From assembly GCF_011008845.1 (NCBI RefSeq), contig NZ_JAAIWM010000005.1, positions 248,001-312,000 on the forward strand: a stretch of DNA of 64,000 nt, in the 5' to 3' direction. Source of the DNA: Bacillus mesophilus (lineage in GTDB: Bacteria > Bacillota > Bacilli > Bacillales > SA4). The position numbers and the translations under genes are program-made. Shown here one piece after another: positions 26,940 through 35,273 of the stretch (positions within the stretch are counted from its first letter, which is position 1; the number at the start of each line of letters is the position of its first letter). The notes beneath the pieces were generated by a model. The model made no database searches and was not told where the DNA came from. It worked only from the letters and a program-made list of their open reading frames with translations.

Positions 26940-28229
26940 TTAACTAGGATCAACTGATATTTCAGTTGGTGTTTCTATCTGTTTCTTTTTCCTAATTGCA
27001 TGTAGGTAAATAATCAAAATCGGCAACTGAATGAACGCTGCTAATGACAAACCGAAGCGAAGTGAATATCTGCTAGATGCAGCACCAACAATTGGTCCAC
27101 CAATCGTTTGGCCTAATGCATTCATTTGGCTAGACATTGATAGTACTGTTGCTCTCACCTTGCCGTTAATATTTTGATTAATCCATGTGTCATAAAGCGG
27201 TCCAGTAATAGTCCCCGTCATGCTTAATAAAATAAAGCTCACTAATGCAAATTCAAAGCTACCTGCCAAACTAAAGCTAATAATACATAATAGACGGAGT
27301 CCCGTAAAAATAGCCATATACTTAGCTACCTTAGATTCTTGATCAAATGTTAAAGTCTTTCTAGCAATCCAAGCGGTAAAGAAACAACAGATATTTGCTA
27401 CAATACTGATGATTCCAAACCAAACTGGCGCTGATAGGTTAGAGATTTCTAAGAATGTAAATGACGTTATTAGGTGAGCTTCCCATAAGCGATCAAAGCC
27501 TTCAGAGCCTGAGCCGATAAAGAGACTCATTACGAGGAATCCTACCAATATCGGTGTGCCTCTAACCACTGTAAGACCACTTTTAAATGTCGTTAACGTT
27601 TCACGAACGGAAAAATTTTCCGTCAAGGAGGCTCGACTAAAGTTTTGCTCCGGCATAAACAATACTAGCAGTACCCCAAGAGATACATACATGATTCCAC
27701 CCATTAGGAAAGGCAAATGAAGAGCTAACGTAGATAGTCCCACACTTGCTACTACACCCATGATTCCAGCAACTTGGTTGACTTGAGATTCCTTTAAAAG
27801 GACCTCTCCCATCTTATCAACGCCTACTTCATCAGCTAACCAAGCCTGACTTGCTCCACTAAGAAAGGTCTCGCCAACACCTCTTATTACCTCTGCAATA
27901 ACCACACCGACAAACAGAGACAATGCACCATGAAACACCATTTCTGATATAAATGGTACGGATCCCTCAATCATATAGGCGAACCCTAAAATAAAGACTC
28001 CAATAATTAAGGACAGTCTCCTACTATAAGTATCAGCCACTACGCCTGTTGGGATTTCTAATAGTAAAATGGTAAGCTCTAAAAAGGTTCCAACCAACAC
28101 TAACTGGAACGGACTAAGTCCTAGACCTGAAACATAATAAAGAGCATACGTAGTAAACATGGTGGCATTGGCAAATGCCTTCAATGCTCCCATGGTTAGA
28201 TAAATAGTTGATGCGTGCATCTTCTTCAA
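26940..28229 (-). CDS. MFS efflux transporter under leader-peptide control
   Basis: A 429-aa, 12-helix major facilitator. The loop 2-3 motif is GVVADTYSRRLSL. No sugar-porter or siderophore signature is seen, so drug/H+ antiport is the likely class. The start is TTG at 28229 with GGGAGAA 5-6 bases upstream; an ATG three codons later is the alternative. The ribosome binding site is buried in a hairpin, and a 23-codon ORF lies upstream. That is the arrangement of inducible antibiotic-resistance genes, so the substrate may be a ribosome-targeting compound. Confidence 0.85.
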   Translation of the reverse strand: MKKMHASTIYLTMGALKAFANATMFTTYALYYVSGLGLSPFQLVLVGTFLELTILLLEIPTGVVADTYSRRLSLIIGVFILGFAYMIEGSVPFISEMVFHGALSLFVGVVIAEVIRGVGETFLSGASQAWLADEVGVDKMGEVLLKESQVNQVAGIMGVVASVGLSTLALHLPFLMGGIMYVSLGVLLVLFMPEQNFSRASLTENFSVRETLTTFKSGLTVVRGTPILVGFLVMSLFIGSGSEGFDRLWEAHLITSFTFLEISNLSAPVWFGIISIVANICCFFTAWIARKTLTFDQESKVAKYMAIFTGLRLLCIISFSLAGSFEFALVSFILLSMTGTITGPLYDTWINQNINGKVRATVLSMSSQMNALGQTIGGPIVGAASSRYSLRFGLSLAAFIQLPILIIYLHAIRKKKQIETPTEISVDPS

Positions 28230-28268
28230 ACAAATTCTCCCTCTCGTATACAGGGAGAAACACGCATC
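28210..28268 (-). promoter_or_regulatory. RBS-sequestering hairpin of the MFS gene
   Basis: The outer stem GATGCGTG (28210-28217) / CACGCATC (28261-28268) and inner stem TTCTCCC (28235-28241) / GGGAGAA (28253-28259) enclose the ribosome binding site and start codon of the MFS gene. A ribosome held near the end of the leader ORF (stop at 28282) would sit close enough to open the outer stem. Confidence 0.65.
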
Positions 28269-28281
28269 TCAACGTTATGTG

Positions 28282-28353
28282 TTAGTTACGTGCACTCCCC
28301 ATGTTGAAATTATTTACTTTACAAGTTTGAACATTATTTGTGATGACTGACAT
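28282..28353 (-). CDS. 23-aa leader peptide of the MFS gene
   Basis: Begins MSVITNNVQTC and ends FNMGSARN. A very strong GGAGGTG lies 7 bases before the ATG. It stops 53 bases before the MFS start. Its size and place, ahead of a hairpin that hides the next ribosome binding site, point to translational attenuation by drug-induced ribosome stalling. It is not similar to leader peptides I remember for erm, mef or msr genes. Confidence 0.68.
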   Translation of the reverse strand: MSVITNNVQTCKVNNFNMGSARN

Positions 28354-28608
28354 CAACAACACCTCCGAGATTTAATAAGATAATTTTACTTTAAATTGGT
28401 TGGAAAATATATCAAATTTATTAACTTATATTGTATTTTTTTACGGGAGATATATTGTTATTTTGTTTGTAGTTGAGGAGTCATTCTATGACCTTAATTA
28501 CCTTTTGAGTTCTAATGAGGAAAGAAGTTGCTACTTAAATTCAGATTAAGGGAAAAACTTAAAGGGACTGCATTGAGTCCCTTAATTGTTTACCTTTATT
28601 TATGGTAC

Positions 28609-28638
28609 GGTTCACCGTGGTTATTTAAGAGGCAAAAA
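28609..28638 (+). repeat. 30-bp direct repeat, copy 1
   Basis: Starts GGTTCACCGTGGTTATTT and ends AAGAGGCAAAAA. It is identical, base for base, to 47536-47565. It is preceded by a small TACC/GGTA hairpin and followed by a terminator-like palindrome. The two copies are in the same orientation and enclose the biosynthetic island. Confidence 0.9.
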
Positions 28639-28664
28639 AGGCATTGGTGACCAATGCCTTTTAA
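28638..28664 (+). terminator. Terminator-like hairpin after repeat copy 1
   Basis: AAGGCATTGGT-GACCAATGCCTT then TTAAAATCTTTT. Its sequence is unrelated to the hairpin after copy 2, but its position and form are the same. Confidence 0.6.
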
Positions 28665-29162
28665 AATCTTTTAAAAGCCCTCAGTTTAATCAGAGTATTA
28701 CAACACTAAAAATTGCTTAGATGATAGTTACATATTATTTTGTCCCACTCACACTACATGGCTTGAATGGTTATGATTGCAGGTAAAATGCTACTATATC
28801 AATAAAAGCGCTTTTCATTAAACCTAGCCATTTAGACACTACTAGTTATAGTTTTTTATGTTTATTTTTATAACAACTTTGTCTACTTTTTAGACTAACA
28901 TTAGAATGGTTAAGTGGGGTTACCTCTCTTAATATCTTATAAACAAACATACCCAAACCCATAAAATAAGATAACATTTTATAAAAATCAGTTTTTTTCT
29001 TTTCACACTGAACCAATACATCTTTTTCTTATTTTTCCCTGAAGACTGGCCAAGGTGAATATTTCTCATATACGATTGGGAAACGGTTAAAATAAGCCTT
29101 CATCTGAGCCAGTATACAACTAAGCGGGTGGATAACAAATGAAGCTACACTAATAATAATCT

Positions 29163-30383
29163 TTATATACTTTTTTGTAAGTTATGATTAAGATTTATGT
29201 GTGAGCTTTTTACAATAAGAGTAGATAGAATTATCCCTACACCAGATAATATGAAAACAACGTCAAAAATTTTAGTACTTAACAACCCAAAAATTAATGT
29301 CCCTAACGGCATGATAGATAACGCAACCATAAAAATAAATGAAAAAACCCTACCTGATTTATCTCTATCCACTTCTTGTTGAACTAGAGAAAAGAAATAA
29401 ACATTAAACGTTGTTAAGAAAAATGCAAAAAATCCTACTAATAATATAGACAAATAACTTATACTAACAAATTGCAAAAGTACTATTGGAATTCCACAAA
29501 AAAGTAACTGTTGTTTTAATAATGCTGGGTTCGCTGCTTTTTTATTTCTTTTTGCTATTAATAATCCTGCCAATATTGCAAAAGTAGCTTGGGCACCTAA
29601 TGCCAAGCTATAATATGTCCCATCGTCATTATATATGTTTAAATAGTATAAAGGTAGATTAATGTTATATGCTGAGATGAATAGGTTGAACAGAGCTGAA
29701 ACTATTAATAGCTGAAACAACCATTTTTGCTGGAACACATAAGAATAACCTTCTTTAATATCAGCAAAAACATTTAAATTACCTTTGCTTTCACGTACAT
29801 ATTTATATTTTATGAACATTTCACTAGTTGCTGATAGCAGATAAGAAATACCATTTATAATAAATCCTATTCCTAGCCCTACCGCCAAACCACTTATAAG
29901 AAATCCTCCGATCAAAGGTGCTGCAACTGTAATCACTTGGCCGATAACTGTTGTAATAGAATTTGCACTAACAATCAACTTCTTATTAATCAATTCAGGT
30001 AAAATCGCTTTAATTGAAGGGGAAAACAAACTATTAGTCGCACCTAAGATTATTGCTGCCACCATTAATAAAGGAATATTTAACACATCATTCATCACAA
30101 CAATACCAACGAATATACATACAACAGCACTAATTAAATCAGATAAAATTAGTATAAATTTCTTATTAAAGCGGTCAATGATAACTCCACTAAATATATT
30201 ACAAATAACAACAGAGATTAAACTTGATGCCATTATAACCCCAAAGGTAGCTGCACTTCCCGTCTTTTGAACTAGCCACCACGCTAAAATTATTTCATAA
30301 ATCTTGGTGCCCAATTTCGTTGTTATGTTTCCCATTGTTAACAGTATAAAATTTTTATTTAAATATAACTTTTCTTTTGACAT
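29163..30383 (-). CDS. MFS exporter of the NRPS cluster
   Basis: A 406-aa, 12-helix transporter of the MFS_3 group (macrolide/enterobactin exporter-like). FSGVIIDRFNKKFIL is the loop 2-3 motif. AGAGGAG precedes the ATG. It lies 24 bp after the NRPS gene and is surely cotranscribed with it, so it is the best candidate for exporting the cluster product. It shares little with the other MFS protein at 26940. Confidence 0.85.
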   Translation of the reverse strand: MSKEKLYLNKNFILLTMGNITTKLGTKIYEIILAWWLVQKTGSAATFGVIMASSLISVVICNIFSGVIIDRFNKKFILILSDLISAVVCIFVGIVVMNDVLNIPLLMVAAIILGATNSLFSPSIKAILPELINKKLIVSANSITTVIGQVITVAAPLIGGFLISGLAVGLGIGFIINGISYLLSATSEMFIKYKYVRESKGNLNVFADIKEGYSYVFQQKWLFQLLIVSALFNLFISAYNINLPLYYLNIYNDDGTYYSLALGAQATFAILAGLLIAKRNKKAANPALLKQQLLFCGIPIVLLQFVSISYLSILLVGFFAFFLTTFNVYFFSLVQQEVDRDKSGRVFSFIFMVALSIMPLGTLIFGLLSTKIFDVVFILSGVGIILSTLIVKSSHINLNHNLQKSI

Positions 30384-30407
30384 TTATACTCCTCTTTTCA
30401 TCATTAA

Positions 30408-33400
30408 TCAACTTTCCACCAAGGAATCTAAAATGAAAGAGTCGAATTTTTTACTTAACTGAGCATTATTTAAGAAATAAATATAGGATTTATTCTTAAA
30501 ATTAAAGCAAGTAATCCGTACTTTAGAATTAAGTTTTGAAGTTGTTTCACGAATAACTTCTAAGCTATCACGCCAATTTTCTAAATCCTCCGAGGTAAAT
30601 TCACCTAAGTAGTTAATGCTTAATTTGATATTAGGAAATAACTTCATATCCTCATTCTCTTTGTACCTTTCTGATGAACACAAATAGTCTAAATGCCAGT
30701 TTTTTTCTATATAGATATCTTTCAATAATTCTTCACTCTTACTAAATAAGTTTTGCTCCTTTCCAGAATGGAATGGAACAAAAATGCTAACATGATAATC
30801 TCCAACCTCTGTAGAATAATCTTTCCCATTATATAAGTTTAAATTCTTAAGAATTTGATAACATTGGTGTTGTGCTTGGTATGATTCCTCAATAATCTTT
30901 GAAATATTATCAAAAACTAAGTTCGCCCTCGCTTCTTTATCCTTCAGATTATTTTCCAATATAATTTCATATAGAGGTGCATTAGGATTAGTTAATAGAT
31001 TAAGATTTAGCTTATCAAAATTATGCTTTAGCTCTTGATAATAATCACTTTCCTTAATAACCTCAATAGTATCATCATTACATAGATTTATTACTTCTTC
31101 GACAAAAGTCTTGTAGTTTGTATTCCCTTTCTCTTCCAATGTCTTATTACATATTTGAATAAATTGATTTTCTAAGACATTTAATGAAAAGGCATCTGCA
31201 ATATGATGATTTAAGAAAAAGATCACGCGATGTCTATTATTATTTTCTTTTATTAAGACAATATCATAAAGAAATTTATCATATACATCTAAACTATTTA
31301 ATCTTTCATATTTGCTATTTGTTATTTTTTCTACCTTTTGTTTAAAGGAATTAAAGGCCAACTGAGATAAATCATAGTAGTCGAATTTCTTGAAACTTAA
31401 TTTTTCAATATTTCTGACTTCAAAGTATTGATTTTCTGAAATTGTAACTCTTAGCATTAATTGGGTTTCTATTAATTTATTAATTGCCATTAAGATATCG
31501 TTATTGCTTTTGTTAGTAATAGAAATATCTCTAATAAGATAAGAGTTATATCCTCTTCTCAAATAAAACTCTTGCCTACTGAACAAAGGAAATTTAGTAA
31601 CTACCTCGTATTTTTTTGCACTTACTGGGATCATAGGTTCAACATTATATTTTATTTCAATTAAATTCGACTGATTATTTACTAAAACGCGATCAGGTAT
31701 TAACTGTTCATTTTCTAGGGACTGTATAAAGCTATCAACAAAGTTTTTTTCTTTTAATGTACTTACATAAATAACTTTTTCATTATTTTCAAAGGACAAC
31801 TCATGATTAAAATTAGACAGCCAATATTCTTTAAAACTTTTTACATCTATATCAAGAATTTTTTCTAATATTAGTTTCTCCATAGCTGTAAAATATGGGT
31901 TAGAAATGATATCCTCATATTTCAGTATAGTTCCAAACACTTTTTCAATCTCTAATAATAGTGCAATCGTATCTAAAGAGTCTCCGCCAATCTGATAGAA
32001 ATGATCAGTATCGTTTATTTCACTTTTCAATAAATCTGACCAAATTTGTTTCAATTTGGAGTTTACATCGCTATTTACTAAGTTATCTACTTCTACTGTA
32101 TTAGGTTTCTTCATTTTATTTAAAAATTCTTTTCTCAATAATGGAAAATCTATTTTATTATTTTTATTTAATGGAAATTCCCTAACTGCTATAAAGTATT
32201 TTGGTATAAAATACGATTCAAGATGTCCACGTAATTCTTCTATATATGGAGTAGTATCTAACCCGGTTGCTGTTTGTAAATAAGCAACTAAAAAGCTTTT
32301 AGTTTCAAACTCCTCTAATCGAACGACGGCATCTTCTATTGGCATTAACTCTTTAAGTTTGTTTTCAATTTCCTCACTCTCAACTCTAATACCATTTATT
32401 TTAATTTGATTATCTTTCCTACCTAAACAATAGATGAATCCATCCTTACTCTTTCCAAGATCCCCACTTCGGTAAAATCTTTTATTTCCAACCATAACAA
32501 AGCTTTTTTGGGTTAACTCTTCTCTTTTATAATATTCTCTAGCTAACCCTGGTCCACCAATTAAGATTTCACCAATTTCATTTTCTTTTGCAATTGATTG
32601 ATTCTTATTCCATATTAATATTTCTACGTCTGTTAATGGTTTTCCAATCGGAACACTGATCTCCTCGACAGGTAGTTCTTTTATTTCAAAGTAAGTTGAG
32701 TATATCGTTGCTTCTGTTGGACCATATGCATTAATCACATTCATATTTAAATCCATTTGATTCATCATTTTAGCAAGGTCATACGGAAATTTTTCCCCTG
32801 CCAATAGTAAATACTTAACCTTACTAAAATAGTTCTCCTGATTTTTGAAAAGTACTCTAAAGTAAGATGGTGAGAAGGCCAAATGGGTTACATTATTGTT
32901 GTAAATAAAAGAGGGAAGATCTTTTATTTCTAACGCAGAGTGAAATAAAGTAACTGTTCCTCCTTTAAGTACCCAACCAAAAATCTCTGTTACAGAAACA
33001 TCAAAAGAATAGTTAGTTGAGAATAAGTAGTTATCATCCTTAGTAAAAGGGAACAAAGTATCAAGTGTAGTGATCCTTTGCATTAAACTTTTATCTTCTA
33101 TTACACAGCCTTTTGGTTTTCCTGTCGTTCCTGACGTGTATATAATGTAACTGACAAATTCATCGGAATACTCTACACTTTCTTGCCATTTTTTTTCATA
33201 AAGTGGTTTTCTTAGTTGGTTGAAGGGAACCATGATCTTGTTAAAGTCTGTCGTTTCAAAATCAGTGATATAAAAGTTTGTTTCAATATCCTCTAAAATC
33301 TCTTTACATTTATTCGTAGTAATTTCTTTTGGGAGTGGTAAATAAGCTGCCCCCGCTTTCAAAATAGCAAAAATAGTAATTAATGCATGTAAATTGTCTT

Positions 33401-33584
33401 TAAGACGAATAGGTACAATGCAATTTTCTCCTTTTGTTAACTGAAGGATATGCTGTGCTGCAGTATTTACTTTGTCATTAAACTGCTCATAGGTAATGTG
33501 AAGTTTATCATATATAACAGCAGTTTTTTCTGGGTGATTTTTTACATGGTTATCAATTTTCTCAAACAATAGTTTTCTATTCAT
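30408..33584 (-). CDS. Non-ribosomal peptide synthetase, A-PCP-C/E
   Basis: A 1058-aa single module. The adenylation domain (about 1-495) has YIIYTSGTTGKPKG (A3), NAYGPTEATIY (A5), YRSGDLG (A7), GRKDNQIKINGIRVES (A8) and the catalytic Lys in NKNNKIDF (A10). The carrier domain has the phosphopantetheine Ser in YQIGGDSLD (about 536). After an unusual linker of about 70 residues comes a condensation-superfamily domain (about 655-1055) with NHHIADAF and a later INYLGEF, the latter typical of epimerisation domains. By eye the specificity residues read D-V-T-A-L-A-A-I-Y, which matches no code I know. There is no thioesterase. AAGGAGG precedes the ATG. Confidence 0.9.
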   Translation of the reverse strand: MNRKLLFEKIDNHVKNHPEKTAVIYDKLHITYEQFNDKVNTAAQHILQLTKGENCIVPIRLKDNLHALITIFAILKAGAAYLPLPKEITTNKCKEILEDIETNFYITDFETTDFNKIMVPFNQLRKPLYEKKWQESVEYSDEFVSYIIYTSGTTGKPKGCVIEDKSLMQRITTLDTLFPFTKDDNYLFSTNYSFDVSVTEIFGWVLKGGTVTLFHSALEIKDLPSFIYNNNVTHLAFSPSYFRVLFKNQENYFSKVKYLLLAGEKFPYDLAKMMNQMDLNMNVINAYGPTEATIYSTYFEIKELPVEEISVPIGKPLTDVEILIWNKNQSIAKENEIGEILIGGPGLAREYYKREELTQKSFVMVGNKRFYRSGDLGKSKDGFIYCLGRKDNQIKINGIRVESEEIENKLKELMPIEDAVVRLEEFETKSFLVAYLQTATGLDTTPYIEELRGHLESYFIPKYFIAVREFPLNKNNKIDFPLLRKEFLNKMKKPNTVEVDNLVNSDVNSKLKQIWSDLLKSEINDTDHFYQIGGDSLDTIALLLEIEKVFGTILKYEDIISNPYFTAMEKLILEKILDIDVKSFKEYWLSNFNHELSFENNEKVIYVSTLKEKNFVDSFIQSLENEQLIPDRVLVNNQSNLIEIKYNVEPMIPVSAKKYEVVTKFPLFSRQEFYLRRGYNSYLIRDISITNKSNNDILMAINKLIETQLMLRVTISENQYFEVRNIEKLSFKKFDYYDLSQLAFNSFKQKVEKITNSKYERLNSLDVYDKFLYDIVLIKENNNRHRVIFFLNHHIADAFSLNVLENQFIQICNKTLEEKGNTNYKTFVEEVINLCNDDTIEVIKESDYYQELKHNFDKLNLNLLTNPNAPLYEIILENNLKDKEARANLVFDNISKIIEESYQAQHQCYQILKNLNLYNGKDYSTEVGDYHVSIFVPFHSGKEQNLFSKSEELLKDIYIEKNWHLDYLCSSERYKENEDMKLFPNIKLSINYLGEFTSEDLENWRDSLEVIRETTSKLNSKVRITCFNFKNKSYIYFLNNAQLSKKFDSFILDSLVES

Positions 33585-33906
33585 GTTTTTTCCTCCTTAT
33601 TAATGATTAATATTGTTTTATACCTACATCACTTACATCCTAACTTGATATAAATATCATATAGTTGAATTCCAACAAAAGGTATTGAAAAAATACTGCG
33701 AATTATTCGGGAAATACATAAAAAAATCTAAGGAAATAATGGCAATGTATGCAAATTTTATAAATATGTTGGAATAATGTGTTTTTCTCCGAAAAAAAGC
33801 TCCAAACCACCTAAAATGGCAATAAAAACTTTATATTTTTCCTGAAAATTTTTAGGTATGATGTATCTAACAAAGATAAATTAGAATGTTCTAAGGGGTG
33901 GGTTTT
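33585..33906. other. Divergent intergenic region, NRPS / SerRS paralogue
   Basis: About 320 AT-rich bases with both promoters. A TATGAT (33856-33861) upstream of the SerRS gene is a plausible -10. A near-palindrome GTTGAATTCCAAC (about 33665-33677) is present, and GTTGGAAT recurs near 33769. Either could be a regulator site, but I cannot tie them to the RRNPP protein. Confidence 0.35.
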
Positions 33907-35205
33907 ATGTTAGATATTAATGTTATACGAGAAAATAAAGAAGTATTGAAAACCATTGCTTCCCACAAGGGAATTAATGTTCCAATAGATCAATTAATAG
34001 AAGTAGATGTAAAAAGAAGACGGCTAATCCAGGAAATAGAAACAATAAGAGCTAAAAAAAATACATACATTAAAGAAATCAAAACGTATATAACTAGCAA
34101 CAATCAAAACTTAATAAACGAAGCAAAAGAAAACGTTAGAAAAATTAATATGGACATAACGGAACGAGAATTAAAATTAAAAGATATTAAAGATTCTTTT
34201 GATAAACTAATGCTCCTAGTCCCAAACTTTTTATCCCCAGATACACCAATTGGTACTTCAGATGAGGATAATAGAATTCTAAAAATTTATGGTGAAGTTC
34301 CCCATTTTTCTTATGAGATGAAAAGCCATGTGGACCTCGGAACAGAACTGGGAATTTTTGATTTTGAAAGAGGAGTAAAAGTGGCTGGTAGTAGAAGCTA
34401 CTTTTTAAAAAATACTGGATTCATGTTGAACCGAGCAGTACAACAATTAACGATTGATCTGTTATTAAATAAAGGGTTTGACCTTATGGAGGTACCATTA
34501 ATTGTGAATAAAGACATGTTTACAAATACTGGATTCTTCCCAGTTGGTGAAGATCAATCATTTCATATTAATGATTCTAATAAATATTTAGTTGGTACTT
34601 CAGAAGTCCCTCTTATCTCCTATTATTCTAATGAAATAATTGAACAACCACTGCCAATTAAACTTGCTAGTTCATCAAGTTGCTTTAGAAGTGAAGTTGG
34701 GTCTGCGGGACGAGACGTAAAAGGATTATATAGGGTTCATCAGTTCTCTAAAGTAGAACAAGTTGTCTTATGTGAAAATAATGTAGATGTTTCGAATAAA
34801 ATACTAGTGGAAATAACAGAAACAGCGGAGGAAGTACTACAATTACTGGAGTTACCTTATCGTATCGTTCAAGTCTGTTCAAAAGAAATGGGACAAGGAG
34901 TGTACAAAAAATTCGACATTGAGACTTGGATGCCTAGTAGAAATAGTTATGGTGAAACGCATTCTGCTTCAAATTTATTGGATTTCCAAAGCAGAAGGTC
35001 GAACATCCGATATAAAGATAACCAAGGTGTGTTGAAGTACTTCCACACATTAAATTGTACTGCAATTGCAAGCCCAAGAATATTAATTCCACTATTGGAA
35101 GTTCATCAACAAGAAGATGGTTCTGTATACATACCAAAAGCGTTAAGGAAATACCTTCATAACACTGATTATTTAAGGCAAAAAGAAAATAGTACACATT
35201 GTTAG
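33907..35205 (+). CDS. Seryl-tRNA synthetase paralogue inside the biosynthetic cluster
   Basis: 432 aa, full SerRS length. The N-terminal coiled-coil tRNA-binding arm (about 1-110) is present, followed by the class II core. Motif 2 (FRSEVGSAGRDVKGLYR and VHQFSKVEQV) and THSASNLLDFQSRR are close to canonical. Motif 3 is altered: LNCTAIASPRILIPLLE replaces the usual N-G-S-G-L-A-V-G-R-T. The C-terminal QQEDGSVYIPKALRKYL is intact. The ATG at 33907 follows AAGGGGTG. As a second SerRS in a biosynthetic cluster it may be a resistant copy (as in albomycin producers) or may supply Ser-tRNA for synthesis (as VlmL does for valanimycin). Neither is proven here. Confidence 0.88.
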   Translation: MLDINVIRENKEVLKTIASHKGINVPIDQLIEVDVKRRRLIQEIETIRAKKNTYIKEIKTYITSNNQNLINEAKENVRKINMDITERELKLKDIKDSFDKLMLLVPNFLSPDTPIGTSDEDNRILKIYGEVPHFSYEMKSHVDLGTELGIFDFERGVKVAGSRSYFLKNTGFMLNRAVQQLTIDLLLNKGFDLMEVPLIVNKDMFTNTGFFPVGEDQSFHINDSNKYLVGTSEVPLISYYSNEIIEQPLPIKLASSSSCFRSEVGSAGRDVKGLYRVHQFSKVEQVVLCENNVDVSNKILVEITETAEEVLQLLELPYRIVQVCSKEMGQGVYKKFDIETWMPSRNSYGETHSASNLLDFQSRRSNIRYKDNQGVLKYFHTLNCTAIASPRILIPLLEVHQQEDGSVYIPKALRKYLHNTDYLRQKENSTHC

Positions 35206-35237
35206 TAACCTAATCAAATGACTGAATCATTATAACT

Positions 35238-35272
35238 CGTGGAAATATCTTGTAATCTTGTATTTCCACGAT
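35238..35272. terminator. Convergent terminator, SerRS paralogue / RRNPP regulator
   Basis: CGTGGAAATA (35238-35247) pairs with TATTTCCACG (35261-35270). T tails are weak on both sides, so efficiency is uncertain. Confidence 0.55.
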
Positions 35273-35273
35273 T

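Larger units (their letters stand above)
28354..29162. other. 809-bp gene-free region at the left border of the biosynthetic island
   Basis: It holds the leader/MFS promoter (about 28385-28430, minus, not precisely assignable), a hairpin AAGGGACT/AGTCCCTT at 28562-28583, and the 30-bp repeat with its hairpin at 28609-28664. From 28680 to 29162 there are no convincing ORFs. The stretch around 29040-29140 is less AT-rich and may be gene debris, but I cannot identify it. Confidence 0.4.

Noticed and set aside
29040..29150. Possible transposase remnant
   Set aside because: Short frames on both strands give no recognisable transposase motif.
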